Positions 1-6,160 of a stretch of 7,682 nucleotides of DNA are shown here, in pieces. The notes under the pieces were generated by a model. That model made no database searches, had not been told where the DNA came from, and saw only the letters and a list, made by a program, of their open reading frames with translations. The stretch's first letter is position 1. Every line of letters begins with the position of its first letter. This stretch comes from Oribacterium parvum. GTDB lineage: Bacteria; Bacillota; Clostridia; Lachnospirales; Lachnospiraceae. The stretch is from positions 1 through 7,682 of the forward strand of contig CALIEL010000244.1 in NCBI GenBank assembly GCA_938022235.1, in the 5' to 3' direction. Both the position numbers and the translations under genes were made by a program.

Positions 1-555
1 ATTGGGAATCAGGATGCCCTGCTCCTTAGGGATAATGCTGTACCAGGAAGAACTTTCTTTATGAAAAGAGAAAGGTCCCGGAAAGAGGATCTTATCAATA
101 CAATCTATAGGAGCCTCGGTTAAGGGAATCCATTCAAAATATACCTGCTTTGTGCTGTACTCAATCCAGACATAGGTTTCAAAAGAGAAGGAGAGAAGCT
201 CTTCTTTTTTATCTGTAAAGGAAGAGGGCAGAAGAAAATCTTTGTAAATGCTGCGAATCCCCTCCCCTACACCGGTATGAATCAGCTCATGGCTCTTATT
301 TTTAGCATCCTTAAAGTAGAGTAGGGCTTTTGTTTTTTCATTTTCCTCTATCTCTTTCTTTGCCTTGTCTATCTTGCTTCCTTGCTTTGCTCCGCTGGAC
401 AAATGATCCTTCTTTTCCTGCAAAACAATATAAGGAGAAAAAACTGCCTTTGTCTCCCATTTGGTCTTTCCAGCTTCAATAGAGTATCGTAGGGTTTCTT
501 GATTAAACTCTAATAAAATATCTTCAAAAGAAAGCTGTATTTTTGATGGATTCAT
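1..555 (-). CDS. Partial protein, putative glycosidase N-terminal domain (3' end outside window)
   Basis: An uninterrupted reading frame of 185 codons runs from an ATG at 555 to the left edge, so only the N-terminal part is present. The start is chosen because AGGGAG lies 10 nt upstream (566-571) and candidate promoter elements lie just beyond. There is no signal peptide or membrane segment, so the product is probably cytoplasmic. A lysine/glutamate-rich charged stretch covers about residues 45-80 (KKDHLSSGAKQGSKIDKAKK and following). The remainder reads like a beta-sandwich, with aromatic strands such as FSFETYVWIEYSTKQVYFEW and a final EQGILIPN. That pattern resembles, from memory, the N-terminal beta domain of large clostridial glycoside-hydrolase-like proteins. 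No catalytic residues can be seen because the rest is missing. The coding call is fairly sure; the family is a weak inference. Confidence 0.72.
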   Translation of the reverse strand, partial: MNPSKIQLSFEDILLEFNQETLRYSIEAGKTKWETKAVFSPYIVLQEKKDHLSSGAKQGSKIDKAKKEIEENEKTKALLYFKDAKNKSHELIHTGVGEGIRSIYKDFLLPSSFTDKKEELLSFSFETYVWIEYSTKQVYFEWIPLTEAPIDCIDKILFPGPFSFHKESSSWYSIIPKEQGILIPN

Positions 556-603
556 ATTCTTTGCGCTCCCTAAAAAGTATTTTCCATAGAAATATTTTGC
601 TAT

Positions 604-664
604 ATTATATCCTTTTTTTTGGTTTTATTTGTTGAAATATACTGTAAAATAGCTTTTTGTGCAA
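604..664 (-). promoter_or_regulatory. Candidate promoter(s) of the leftmost gene
   Basis: Two overlapping possibilities are visible on the minus strand. One is TTGCAC (659-664), a 17-nt spacer and TATATT (636-641). The other is a perfect TATAAT (604-609) with no good -35 box at the usual distance. Both lie between the upstream terminator and the ATG at 555, so the gene probably has its own promoter. Neither is decisive on sequence alone. Confidence 0.42.
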
Positions 665-687
665 ATACTACATTGAAATGTGCAAAT
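658..687. repeat. Two direct repeats TGTGCAAAT, 21 bp apart
   Basis: TGTGCAAAT occurs at 658-666 and again at 679-687 in the same orientation, with a centre-to-centre distance of 21 bp, about two helical turns. The proximal copy overlaps the TTGCAC -35 candidate of the leftward gene. This geometry fits a regulator binding side by side on one face of DNA, as AraC-type activators do. No regulator gene is in view, so the role is inferred. Confidence 0.45.
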
Positions 688-699
688 GGAAATAAAGAA

Positions 700-737
700 G
701 AAACAAAAAGAAAAAGAGGCTTTATAAAAGCCCCTTT
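700..737 (-). terminator. Rho-independent terminator of the tRNA-Pro unit
   Basis: On the minus strand AAAGGGGCTTT (737-727) pairs with AAAGCCTCTTT (723-713) through 11 bp including one G.U, with a 3-nt loop. It is followed by a T-rich tail (TTCTTTTTG). It lies about 35 nt past the tRNA 3' end and fits as the end of that transcript, separating it from the next gene on the left. Confidence 0.8.
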
Positions 738-772
738 AATGGTTTTAATAAAACTAATTTTCAAATAAAAAA

Positions 773-846
773 TCGAGGTGACAAGATTCGAACTTGCGAC
801 CCCCTGGTCCCAAACCAGGTGCTCTACCAAACTGAGCCACACCTCG
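773..846 (-). tRNA. tRNA-Pro (anticodon TGG)
   Basis: The minus strand folds as a complete 74-nt cloverleaf. The acceptor stem is CGAGGTG/CACCTCG with discriminator A. The D arm is GCTC/GAGC and the anticodon arm is CCTGG/CCAGG around loop TTTGGGA, giving anticodon TGG. The variable loop has 5 nt, and the T arm is GCAAG/CTTGT around TTCGAAT. The 3' CCA is not encoded, since T-rich DNA follows directly, so it would be added after transcription. The anticodon UGG reads CCA/CCG and, with wobble modification, other proline codons. The gene stands alone with its own promoter and terminator. Confidence 0.97.
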
Positions 847-848
847 GA

Positions 849-872
849 GTTCCTTCCGTAGAGGAAAGGAAC
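849..872 (-). other. Hairpin in the tRNA-Pro 5' leader
   Basis: Between promoter and tRNA, minus-strand GTTCCTTTCC (872-863) pairs with GGAAGGAAC (857-849) through 9 bp with one bulged T and a 5-nt loop. The expected transcription start, about 7 nt after the -10 box, falls at about 872, so the hairpin would form the very 5' end of the precursor tRNA and would be removed by RNase P. Confidence 0.55.
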
Positions 873-878
873 GTCGTT

Positions 879-908
879 ATATTACCCTAAAAGTGAATAT
901 TTTGTCAA
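879..908 (-). promoter_or_regulatory. Promoter of tRNA-Pro
   Basis: On the minus strand a perfect -35 box TTGACA (903-908) is separated by 18 nt from a -10 box TAATAT (879-884). It lies after the terminator of the large gene and about 33 nt before the tRNA, which fits a dedicated vegetative-sigma promoter for a stable RNA. Confidence 0.8.
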
Positions 909-949
909 TAGAATTTTCAGAATTTTGATCATAAAAATTTTGAAATTAT

Positions 950-986
950 TTAGAAAAATGGAGGTAGAAGAAAAGCTTCTACCTCC
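950..986 (-). terminator. Rho-independent terminator of the large wall-protein gene
   Basis: On the minus strand GGAGGTAGAAG (986-976) pairs perfectly with CTTCTACCTCC (970-960), an 11-bp stem with a 5-nt loop (CTTTT). It is followed at once by ATTTTTCTAA. It begins 17 nt after the TAA stop at 1003-1005 and so ends that transcript. Confidence 0.9.
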
Positions 987-1002
987 TGTGTTTTCATCAC
1001 AT

Positions 1003-4000
1003 TTATTCCTCCGGAATAGCCTTTCGAACAGCTTCAACTAAAGCGTTTCTACTGAAAGTGCATCCCGCAACTGCATCTATATCATCTACAGTATTTCTGT
1101 TCTTTCCCGTTAAAGCAGGCATAGAACTTCTTCTTACATTGTCCCAGAAGCCGGAATTGCTTCCGGAAAAAGTATCATTATCTTCTACCTTGAGAATCTT
1201 CTTTGCCTTGCTATCCCAGGTTACTTTCACCTTTACGGTGTAGATATAGGGGACAACTTCGCTTTCTCCATAGAAGGTTTTGATATAGCTGGGGTCTGTG
1301 TCTTCCTTAGGCTTCTCTACCGGATTGCTTTCGTCCTTCTTGTTAGGGTCTTCAGGAGTGGTATTTTCTGTATCCTCCTCATATTTCCAAATGAAGGTCA
1401 AATTCATTTTTCCCCACTGAGGATGGGGATTCTTTAGATTTACTATGAGGCTGGAGAATTTGTCCGGATTCCAAACGGTATGATTCTGGGGAAGCTCCTT
1501 GCCCTTTTGGTTTTTAACAACCACGCTGTAATCGCTGATAAAATTTCTCTTCTTTTTGCCCGGAATAGACACATTATATGTTAAACGTCCTTTTTCAGCT
1601 TGAATCTGTTCTTTGGAAATGTCTTTTTCTACAAGCTTTTCTCCATGCCAAAAAACTTCTGCATGGCTGGGGAGAAGATCATCTGCTGAGATTTCATCTC
1701 CTGTGGAAGGTTTAGTTTCCGTCGGATCCTCTTCATAGCTCCAGACATAGTCTATCCGCATGGGAGTCCATTCAGGATTTACCTTTTTCAATTGGATGTG
1801 AATTCTGGCATGACTATTAGAGCTATAGTCTTTAAGTTCAAAGGGGAGATTTTCACCTTTGCTGTTTTTTATTACTATGGTAAAGTTATCCTCTTTGTTC
1901 TGTCCTTTCATTTTTGCAGGAACCTTTACACCTTTGAAGATAAGTTGTCCTTTGCGTTTCTTCACTTCTTCCAAGCTGTAGTCTTTATCTACAATCTTTT
2001 CTCCGCGCCAATAAACTTCTACGTGTCTGGGGACAACTGCTTCCAGGGATTCATCTGTAGTATTGTTTTCCTCTGGCTTCTCAATGGTGGAAGAGGAAGT
2101 TTTCTCGTCCTTTTTCGGTGTCTCTTCTTTCGGAGTATCCGGCTTTGTATCAGGTTTTGGAGTGTCCGGCTTTGGCGTTTCGGGTTTAGGACTCTCAGTT
2201 TCTTCCTTTTCAACCGGCGCATTTTCCTCGAACTTAAAGTTTAAAGAGAAGGTTCCTGTTCCTACAAAGTTACCGGAGCTGTAGTTCGGGAATTCTACAC
2301 GGAACATAATTCCCCGGCTAGTACTCACTGCTGTTAACTCTTCACCATCCTTATTATAGGCCTTTGCCATAAATTCCTTGGCGTTCCAAGCTTCTTGGAA
2401 CTTCTTGGGAACAGACTGATTAAAACGCTTAATTCCTCCGCTACTCTGTTCCCATTCTTCCTGTGTAAAGGTATAGCGCTTTACCAGTTCTCCTGCCTTG
2501 GTACGAATCTCCACCTTGGCGGGAACCTGATTAGCCAGATCTTTAACATTTACGGTAAAGCTTTGGGATAAATCCAGGTCGCCCTTGTGGAAGCGAACGG
2601 TAATAGTATTTTCGCCCACCGTATTTAATCTTGTGTTATTTTCCGGAGTGGAGCTAAAGCCTGCGGCCTTTGCCAGCTCCCAGTTTTGATACAGTTTATT
2701 GTTACCCTGCTCGGTTACAGCTTCTACGATTAAATCATCAATCTTTAGAGCATCTCCCACATGGTATTCCTTCTTTGCCAAACGAGAATCCAGCTTAAAG
2801 GAAGCGATGGGAGAGTTGTCCTTGCTGGTATCCACCTTAACGGTATAAAGCTCATAGCCCCAGGAGCTGAAGCCTTCGTGGGAAACATTCTTTAAGGAGA
2901 AGCTCCACTGGTTGGCAGCAGCATCATACACGGATCTTGCTACTTCCTTATCCCCATCCATTAAGTGCATGTGGTCAATCTTTCCCTTAGCGGGAATGGT
3001 ATACCGGAAGTTCTCTTTATCCAGCGTGATGGTAGAGCTGTCTCCATTTGCGTAATGTACGTGGATTTCTGTAGGATATTTCTTGCGAATCTCCGCTCTC
3101 GGTACGATGGCGCTGACCAAGTCGATATCCATATCCTTTTGCAGAAAATGTACCAAAATCTCCTTGGTTCCCTCCTTAATAGGAGAACCCTGTGCAGGGC
3201 TGGTGCTGATACCGTACTGCGTAAATTCCTCGGGACTTACAACTTTCGTTTCTCCATTGGGAAAATGTAGCTTTAGGCGAGTTTCGCTTAAATCCAAAGT
3301 CTTACCGCTCTGACTGGGGTTAGGGCGGCTAGCAAATTCCATATAGCTAAAGGGGAAAGCCTCCCGACCTTCTTGCTTCTTCGCCTGATTTAAGGCATTT
3401 TCCAGGGCTGAGGTATGGGAACGAAGAGTTCTGGTGGCTCCTGCCAACCCGTCATAATACTTTCCGCTCTTACTGTTAACGGATTTTTTCACTTCGTCAA
3501 CAGAGTCCAGACCCTTGACTCTTTCCAGAAGCCGGTCTCTGAACTTGGCAAAAAAGTCCGGTTGTGTGTCATCGGTAAAAACCACGCTTTCTGCGGAAGC
3601 AATCTTTCCGTTTTCAATCCGAACCTTTACGATATTCGCTCCCTTTTCCTGAAAATGGATGCCTTCCTTGGCGGTTCCATAGTAAATCCCATCGGTCAGC
3701 TGATTCTCCTCCTTAGGTTTTTCGGGATTTGGTGTTTCCGGATTTACTTTCTCGTTTTCTTCCTTTTCTTCCGGAGCATTTTCCTCGAACTTAAAGCTAA
3801 GGCTTAACATAGCATTTTGATAAGCGATGTCATGGGTGTAGTCCGGGAACTGAACACGGAAAAGAAGTCCTTTTCTGTTGATTTCCACCTTCAATTCGTC
3901 GCCATCTTTATTGAAGGCTTTTGCGGTAAATTCCTTGTTGTTCCATGCTGTTTCAAACTTCTTGGGAACAGGAACCTGCACATAGGAAAGCATACCCTGT

Positions 4001-5967
4001 TTTTCTTCCCATTGAGCTTTGGTAAAGCTGTAGCGCTTTACCAGTTCTCCTGCCTTGGTACGAATCTCTACTTTAGCAGGAACCTGATTAGCCAGATCTT
4101 TTACGTTTACGGTAAAAGTCTGAGATAAGTCCACGCCGCCCTTTTGGTAGCGAACAGTAATGGTATTTTCTCCCACGGTGTTTAATGTAGTGTTATTTTC
4201 AGGGCTGACACTAAAGCCTGCGGCCTTGGCCAAATCCCAGTTCTGGTAAATCTTATTGTTTCCCTGCTCGGTAACCGCCTCTACGATTAAGTCATTAATC
4301 TTTAAAGCATCTCCCACGTGGTATTCCTTCTTTGCCAAATGGGTATCCAGCGTAAAGGAAGCGATGGGGGAAGTATCCTGACTGGTATCTACCTTTACGG
4401 TATAAAGCTCATAGCCCCAGGAACTGAAGCCCTCATGGGGAACATCCTTTAAGGAGAAGCTCCACTGGTTGGCAGCGGCATCATACTGAGATCTAGCCAC
4501 TTCCTTATTTCCGTCCATTAGGTGCATATGGTCAATCTTTCCCTTGGCAGGAATGGTGTAACGGAAGTTTTCCTTATCCAAAGAGAGAGTATAACTGTCT
4601 CCATCTGTATAGTGTACATGGATTTCTGTGGGGTATTTCTTTCGAATCTCTGCTCTTGGCACAATGGCACTTACCAGGTCAATCTCCATATCCTTTTGCA
4701 GGAAATGCACCAGAATTTCCTTGGTTCCTTCCTTAATAGGAGAGCCCTGAGCAGGACTGCTTGTGATACCATACTGTGCAAAGTCTTCCGGACCAACAAC
4801 TTTACTTTCTCCATTTTGGAAATGAAGCTTTAAGCGAGTTGCACTAAGGTCTAAGCTCTTACCACTTTGACTGGGATTGGGACGGCTTTCAAACTCCATA
4901 TAGCTAAAGGGATATTCCTTGTTGCCTTCCTTCTTTTTCGCCTGGCTTAAGGCATTTTCCACTGCGGAGGTATGGGAACGGAGAGTTCTGGTAGCCCCTG
5001 CCAATCCGTCATAGTATTTTCCGCTCTTTCCTGTAACAGATTTTTTTACCTCTTCAACCGAATCTAGTCCCTTTACTCTTTCCAGAAGCTGATCTCTGTA
5101 GTTCGCGAAAAATTCCGGCTCTGTATCATCGGTAAAAACCACGCTTTCTGCAGAGACGATTTTTCCGTTTTCAATCCGAACTTTTACGATATTTGGACCT
5201 TTTTCTTGGAAGTGGATCCCCTCCTTGGAAGTTCCGAAATAAACACCGTCCATAAGACTTTGCTTTTTTTCCTCTTCCTTAGGAGTCTCAGGCTTCGTAT
5301 CCTCCTTAGGAACTTCAGGTTTCTTATCTTCCTTGGGACTTTCAGGTTTTTTATCTTCCTTCGGCTGTTCCGGCTTTGCCTCCTCCTTTGGGGGTTGAAT
5401 CTGGCTGTCGGAACTGCTTCTACGGGAACGGCTTCTATAAGAGGAATCGCTAGAAGCGGAGGGGAGTGTTCTGCTGACACCGGCAACACTTTGGCCGCTT
5501 TCTGTGCCGGGAAGTCCTTTTCCGGCTTCATACACTACCTTGCCATTGGAAAGGTAGCGTCCGTTTTCGTCCAGCTGATATCCATCCTTGCTGCCGGAGA
5601 CCTTTAACTCTCCCAGAGTCTTAGAATCTTCCGCTTCAAAGAAATAGCAGTAACCGTCAATCCATTGCCATCCGGTAAGTAATTTTCCGAATTGTCCATT
5701 GTGCAGAGTATTAAGAAAATATTTCTTTCCGTTCAAACTCAGCCATCCGGACTGTAGCTCTCCTGAGTCCTTGTGGAGGTAATACCAGTCACCATCAGAA
5801 ACAATCCATTCCTTTCGTAAGCTGTCTTCGTCTTTTCCATAATACCATTTTCCGGAACGGTTAAACCATTGTCCGGCGGTGCTTGCCGGCTTGGCAAAGC
5901 TGATACCGGGAAGCAACATTGCTGTGGCTATGGAAAGGACAGCGCATGAAAATGCTTTCCTTTTCAT
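1003..5967 (-). CDS. Secreted cell-wall-binding protein with three FMN-binding domains and Ig-like repeats
   Basis: This is a 1654-residue modular exported protein. The start ATG at 5967 follows AAAGGAGAT by 4 nt. Residues 1-25 are a signal peptide (MKRK, hydrophobic core, SFA before K26). Residues 32-140 are Trp/Tyr/Gly-rich cell-wall-binding repeats (GKWYYG, GDWYYL, SGWLSLNGKKYF, TGWQWIDGYCYF). A Ser/Arg-rich stretch (165-189) and a 9-residue PKEDKKPE-type linker (193-235) follow. Two 495-residue modules (238-732 and 757-1251) each start with an FMN-binding domain ending in DGLAGAT (T326 and T845) and continue with beta domains, including a Big_3-like segment (about 540-622 and 1059-1141). 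After a Pro linker come two beta domains (1312-1413 and 1432-1531), then a third FMN domain (about 1558-1652) with DAVAGCT (T1637). In known FMN_bind proteins ApbE links FMN to that Thr. There is no LPXTG or C-terminal anchor, so wall attachment is presumably by the N-terminal repeats. An extracellular electron-transfer role is inferred. Confidence 0.93.
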   Translation of the reverse strand: MKRKAFSCAVLSIATAMLLPGISFAKPASTAGQWFNRSGKWYYGKDEDSLRKEWIVSDGDWYYLHKDSGELQSGWLSLNGKKYFLNTLHNGQFGKLLTGWQWIDGYCYFFEAEDSKTLGELKVSGSKDGYQLDENGRYLSNGKVVYEAGKGLPGTESGQSVAGVSRTLPSASSDSSYRSRSRRSSSDSQIQPPKEEAKPEQPKEDKKPESPKEDKKPEVPKEDTKPETPKEEEKKQSLMDGVYFGTSKEGIHFQEKGPNIVKVRIENGKIVSAESVVFTDDTEPEFFANYRDQLLERVKGLDSVEEVKKSVTGKSGKYYDGLAGATRTLRSHTSAVENALSQAKKKEGNKEYPFSYMEFESRPNPSQSGKSLDLSATRLKLHFQNGESKVVGPEDFAQYGITSSPAQGSPIKEGTKEILVHFLQKDMEIDLVSAIVPRAEIRKKYPTEIHVHYTDGDSYTLSLDKENFRYTIPAKGKIDHMHLMDGNKEVARSQYDAAANQWSFSLKDVPHEGFSSWGYELYTVKVDTSQDTSPIASFTLDTHLAKKEYHVGDALKINDLIVEAVTEQGNNKIYQNWDLAKAAGFSVSPENNTTLNTVGENTITVRYQKGGVDLSQTFTVNVKDLANQVPAKVEIRTKAGELVKRYSFTKAQWEEKQGMLSYVQVPVPKKFETAWNNKEFTAKAFNKDGDELKVEINRKGLLFRVQFPDYTHDIAYQNAMLSLSFKFEENAPEEKEENEKVNPETPNPEKPKEENQLTDGIYYGTAKEGIHFQEKGANIVKVRIENGKIASAESVVFTDDTQPDFFAKFRDRLLERVKGLDSVDEVKKSVNSKSGKYYDGLAGATRTLRSHTSALENALNQAKKQEGREAFPFSYMEFASRPNPSQSGKTLDLSETRLKLHFPNGETKVVSPEEFTQYGISTSPAQGSPIKEGTKEILVHFLQKDMDIDLVSAIVPRAEIRKKYPTEIHVHYANGDSSTITLDKENFRYTIPAKGKIDHMHLMDGDKEVARSVYDAAANQWSFSLKNVSHEGFSSWGYELYTVKVDTSKDNSPIASFKLDSRLAKKEYHVGDALKIDDLIVEAVTEQGNNKLYQNWELAKAAGFSSTPENNTRLNTVGENTITVRFHKGDLDLSQSFTVNVKDLANQVPAKVEIRTKAGELVKRYTFTQEEWEQSSGGIKRFNQSVPKKFQEAWNAKEFMAKAYNKDGEELTAVSTSRGIMFRVEFPNYSSGNFVGTGTFSLNFKFEENAPVEKEETESPKPETPKPDTPKPDTKPDTPKEETPKKDEKTSSSTIEKPEENNTTDESLEAVVPRHVEVYWRGEKIVDKDYSLEEVKKRKGQLIFKGVKVPAKMKGQNKEDNFTIVIKNSKGENLPFELKDYSSNSHARIHIQLKKVNPEWTPMRIDYVWSYEEDPTETKPSTGDEISADDLLPSHAEVFWHGEKLVEKDISKEQIQAEKGRLTYNVSIPGKKKRNFISDYSVVVKNQKGKELPQNHTVWNPDKFSSLIVNLKNPHPQWGKMNLTFIWKYEEDTENTTPEDPNKKDESNPVEKPKEDTDPSYIKTFYGESEVVPYIYTVKVKVTWDSKAKKILKVEDNDTFSGSNSGFWDNVRRSSMPALTGKNRNTVDDIDAVAGCTFSRNALVEAVRKAIPEE
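1006..1296 (-). other. Third FMN-binding domain (C-terminal, divergent)
   Basis: Residues about 1558-1654 of the large protein have an FMN_bind-type ending: DAVAGCTFS followed by the helix NALVEAVRKAI. Relative to the usual DxxSGAT it has Ala for Ser and Cys1636 for the second Ala, while the acceptor Thr1637 is retained. It lacks the long insert of the two internal copies and is not part of the 495-residue duplication. The domain call rests on motif reading. Confidence 0.7.
1375..2034 (-). repeat. Pair of divergent about 100-residue beta domains (copies C and D)
   Basis: Residues 1312-1413 and 1432-1531 share the opening P-x-x-x-E-V-x-W-x-G-E-K-[IL]-V-[DE]-K-D and the closing Y-x-W-x-Y-E-E or F-I-W-K-Y-E-E. 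The same layout (VPAKVEI...GELVKRY ... SLxFKFEE) closes each of the two 495-residue modules at 629-732 and 1148-1251. The protein therefore holds four copies of one beta domain, two near-duplicates and two diverged. The domain family is not recognised. Confidence 0.6.
2101..2187 (-). repeat. Pro/Lys/Asp/Thr low-complexity linker
   Basis: Residues 1261-1289 of the large protein repeat KPETPKPDTP-like units of irregular length. This is an extended spacer between the second FMN/Ig module and the C-terminal beta domains. The DNA repeats match the codon periodicity of the protein. Confidence 0.75.
2215..3699 (-). repeat. Module 2 of the internal tandem duplication
   Basis: This codes for residues 757-1251. 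It matches module 1 residue by residue at a constant offset of 519 residues (1557 bp) with no insertion or deletion, and by manual comparison is about 80% identical in protein. It contains FMN domain 2 (757-864; D839 to T845), the SRPNPSQSGK segment, the Big_3-like domain and beta-domain copy B. Confidence 0.93.
3772..5256 (-). repeat. Module 1 of the internal tandem duplication
   Basis: This codes for residues 238-732, holding FMN domain 1 (238-345; D320 to T326), a segment opening SRPNPSQSGK, beta strands with IHVHY and KIDHMHLMDG, a Big_3-like Ig domain and beta-domain copy A. A 24-residue Glu/Pro linker (3700-3771) joins it to module 2. Confidence 0.93.
5263..5391 (-). repeat. 27-bp (9-residue) PKEDKKPEx repeats
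   Basis: Residues 193-235 are five in-frame units: PKEEAKPEQ, PKEDKKPES, PKEDKKPEV, PKEDTKPET and the partial PKEEEKK. This is a charged proline-rich spacer between the wall-binding region and the first FMN domain. Such tracts commonly span the peptidoglycan layer and vary in copy number between strains. Confidence 0.85.
5548..5874 (-). other. Cell-wall-binding repeat region
   Basis: Residues 32-140 hold about four or five imperfect 20-25-residue units with the Gly-Trp and aromatic-pair pattern of choline/glucan-binding-type repeats (GKWYYG, SDGDWYYL, SGWLSLNGKKYF, TGWQWIDGYCYF, ENGRYL). They follow the signal peptide directly and are the likely means of surface attachment. Confidence 0.8.
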
Positions 5968-5971
5968 AAGG

Positions 5972-5998
5972 ATCTCCTTTCTATCTCTTAAGAGATAG
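5972..5998 (-). promoter_or_regulatory. Perfect 18-bp palindrome abutting the Shine-Dalgarno sequence
   Basis: CTATCTCTTAAGAGATAG (5981-5998) is a perfect inverted repeat with no spacer. On the minus strand it is followed without a gap by the Shine-Dalgarno sequence AAAGGAGAT (5980-5972) of the large gene. It could be a dimeric-repressor operator or an mRNA hairpin. The arm ATCTC (5996-5992) is complementary both to its partner arm and to GAGAT within the Shine-Dalgarno sequence (5976-5972). Confidence 0.6.
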
Positions 5999-6014
5999 TT
6001 TGTGTGATGATATA

Positions 6015-6108
6015 GTTAGAAATAAAGAAAATGATTGTCTGAAATGTTTGACTAACCACAATCTTCCAAAAGTCCATGTATGCGATAATGGAGTTAGTCA
6101 TTTCTAAC
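6015..6108 (-). promoter_or_regulatory. Nested inverted repeats in the leader of the large gene
   Basis: Read on the minus strand, GTTAGAAA (6108-6101) is complementary to TTTCTAAC (6022-6015), TGACTAAC (6100-6093) to GTTAGTCA (6056-6049), and TCCAT (6092-6088) to ATGGA (6077-6073). The three stems nest correctly, giving a possible 94-nt structured RNA. The same sites can be read as four GTTAG(A/T)(A/C)A half-sites for a DNA-binding regulator. It matches no riboswitch class that I recognise. Confidence 0.45.
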
Positions 6109-6125
6109 CAATAAGAAACGAGATT

Positions 6126-6160
6126 ACCTTAGCATAGTGAAAAAGGCTAGTCAATATCAA
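6126..6160 (-). promoter_or_regulatory. Candidate promoter of the large wall-protein gene
   Basis: On the minus strand TTGACT (6149-6154) lies 17 nt from a weak -10 TAAGGT (6126-6131). An overlapping alternative is TTGATA (6155-6160), 18 nt, TATGCT (6131-6136). Either would start transcription near 6119-6124, giving a leader of about 150 nt that begins just before the nested inverted repeats. Confidence 0.4.

Noticed and set aside
600..842. 80-codon minus-strand open frame beginning MWLSLVEHLVW
   Set aside because: It is a read-through of the tRNA-Pro gene and its terminator; tRNA-derived frames of this kind are a well-known artefact.
1003..1100. Possible C-terminal sorting signal (LPXTG plus hydrophobic tail) on the wall protein
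   Set aside because: The C terminus ends NALVEAVRKAIPEE, with no LPXTG, hydrophobic segment or basic tail.
1792..2244. 150-codon plus-strand open frame, and several other plus-strand frames up to 5607
   Set aside because: They lie antisense within the large wall-protein gene, have Phe/Leu-rich low-complexity products and no ribosome binding site of note.
5263..5391. Regular 27-bp DNA repeats resembling a repeat array
   Set aside because: Units are contiguous without spacers and encode the in-frame PKEDKKPE linker, so this is not a CRISPR array.
5184..5531. 115-codon minus-strand frame overlapping the wall protein in another frame
   Set aside because: Its Arg/Lys repeats are simply the PKED repeat region read out of frame.
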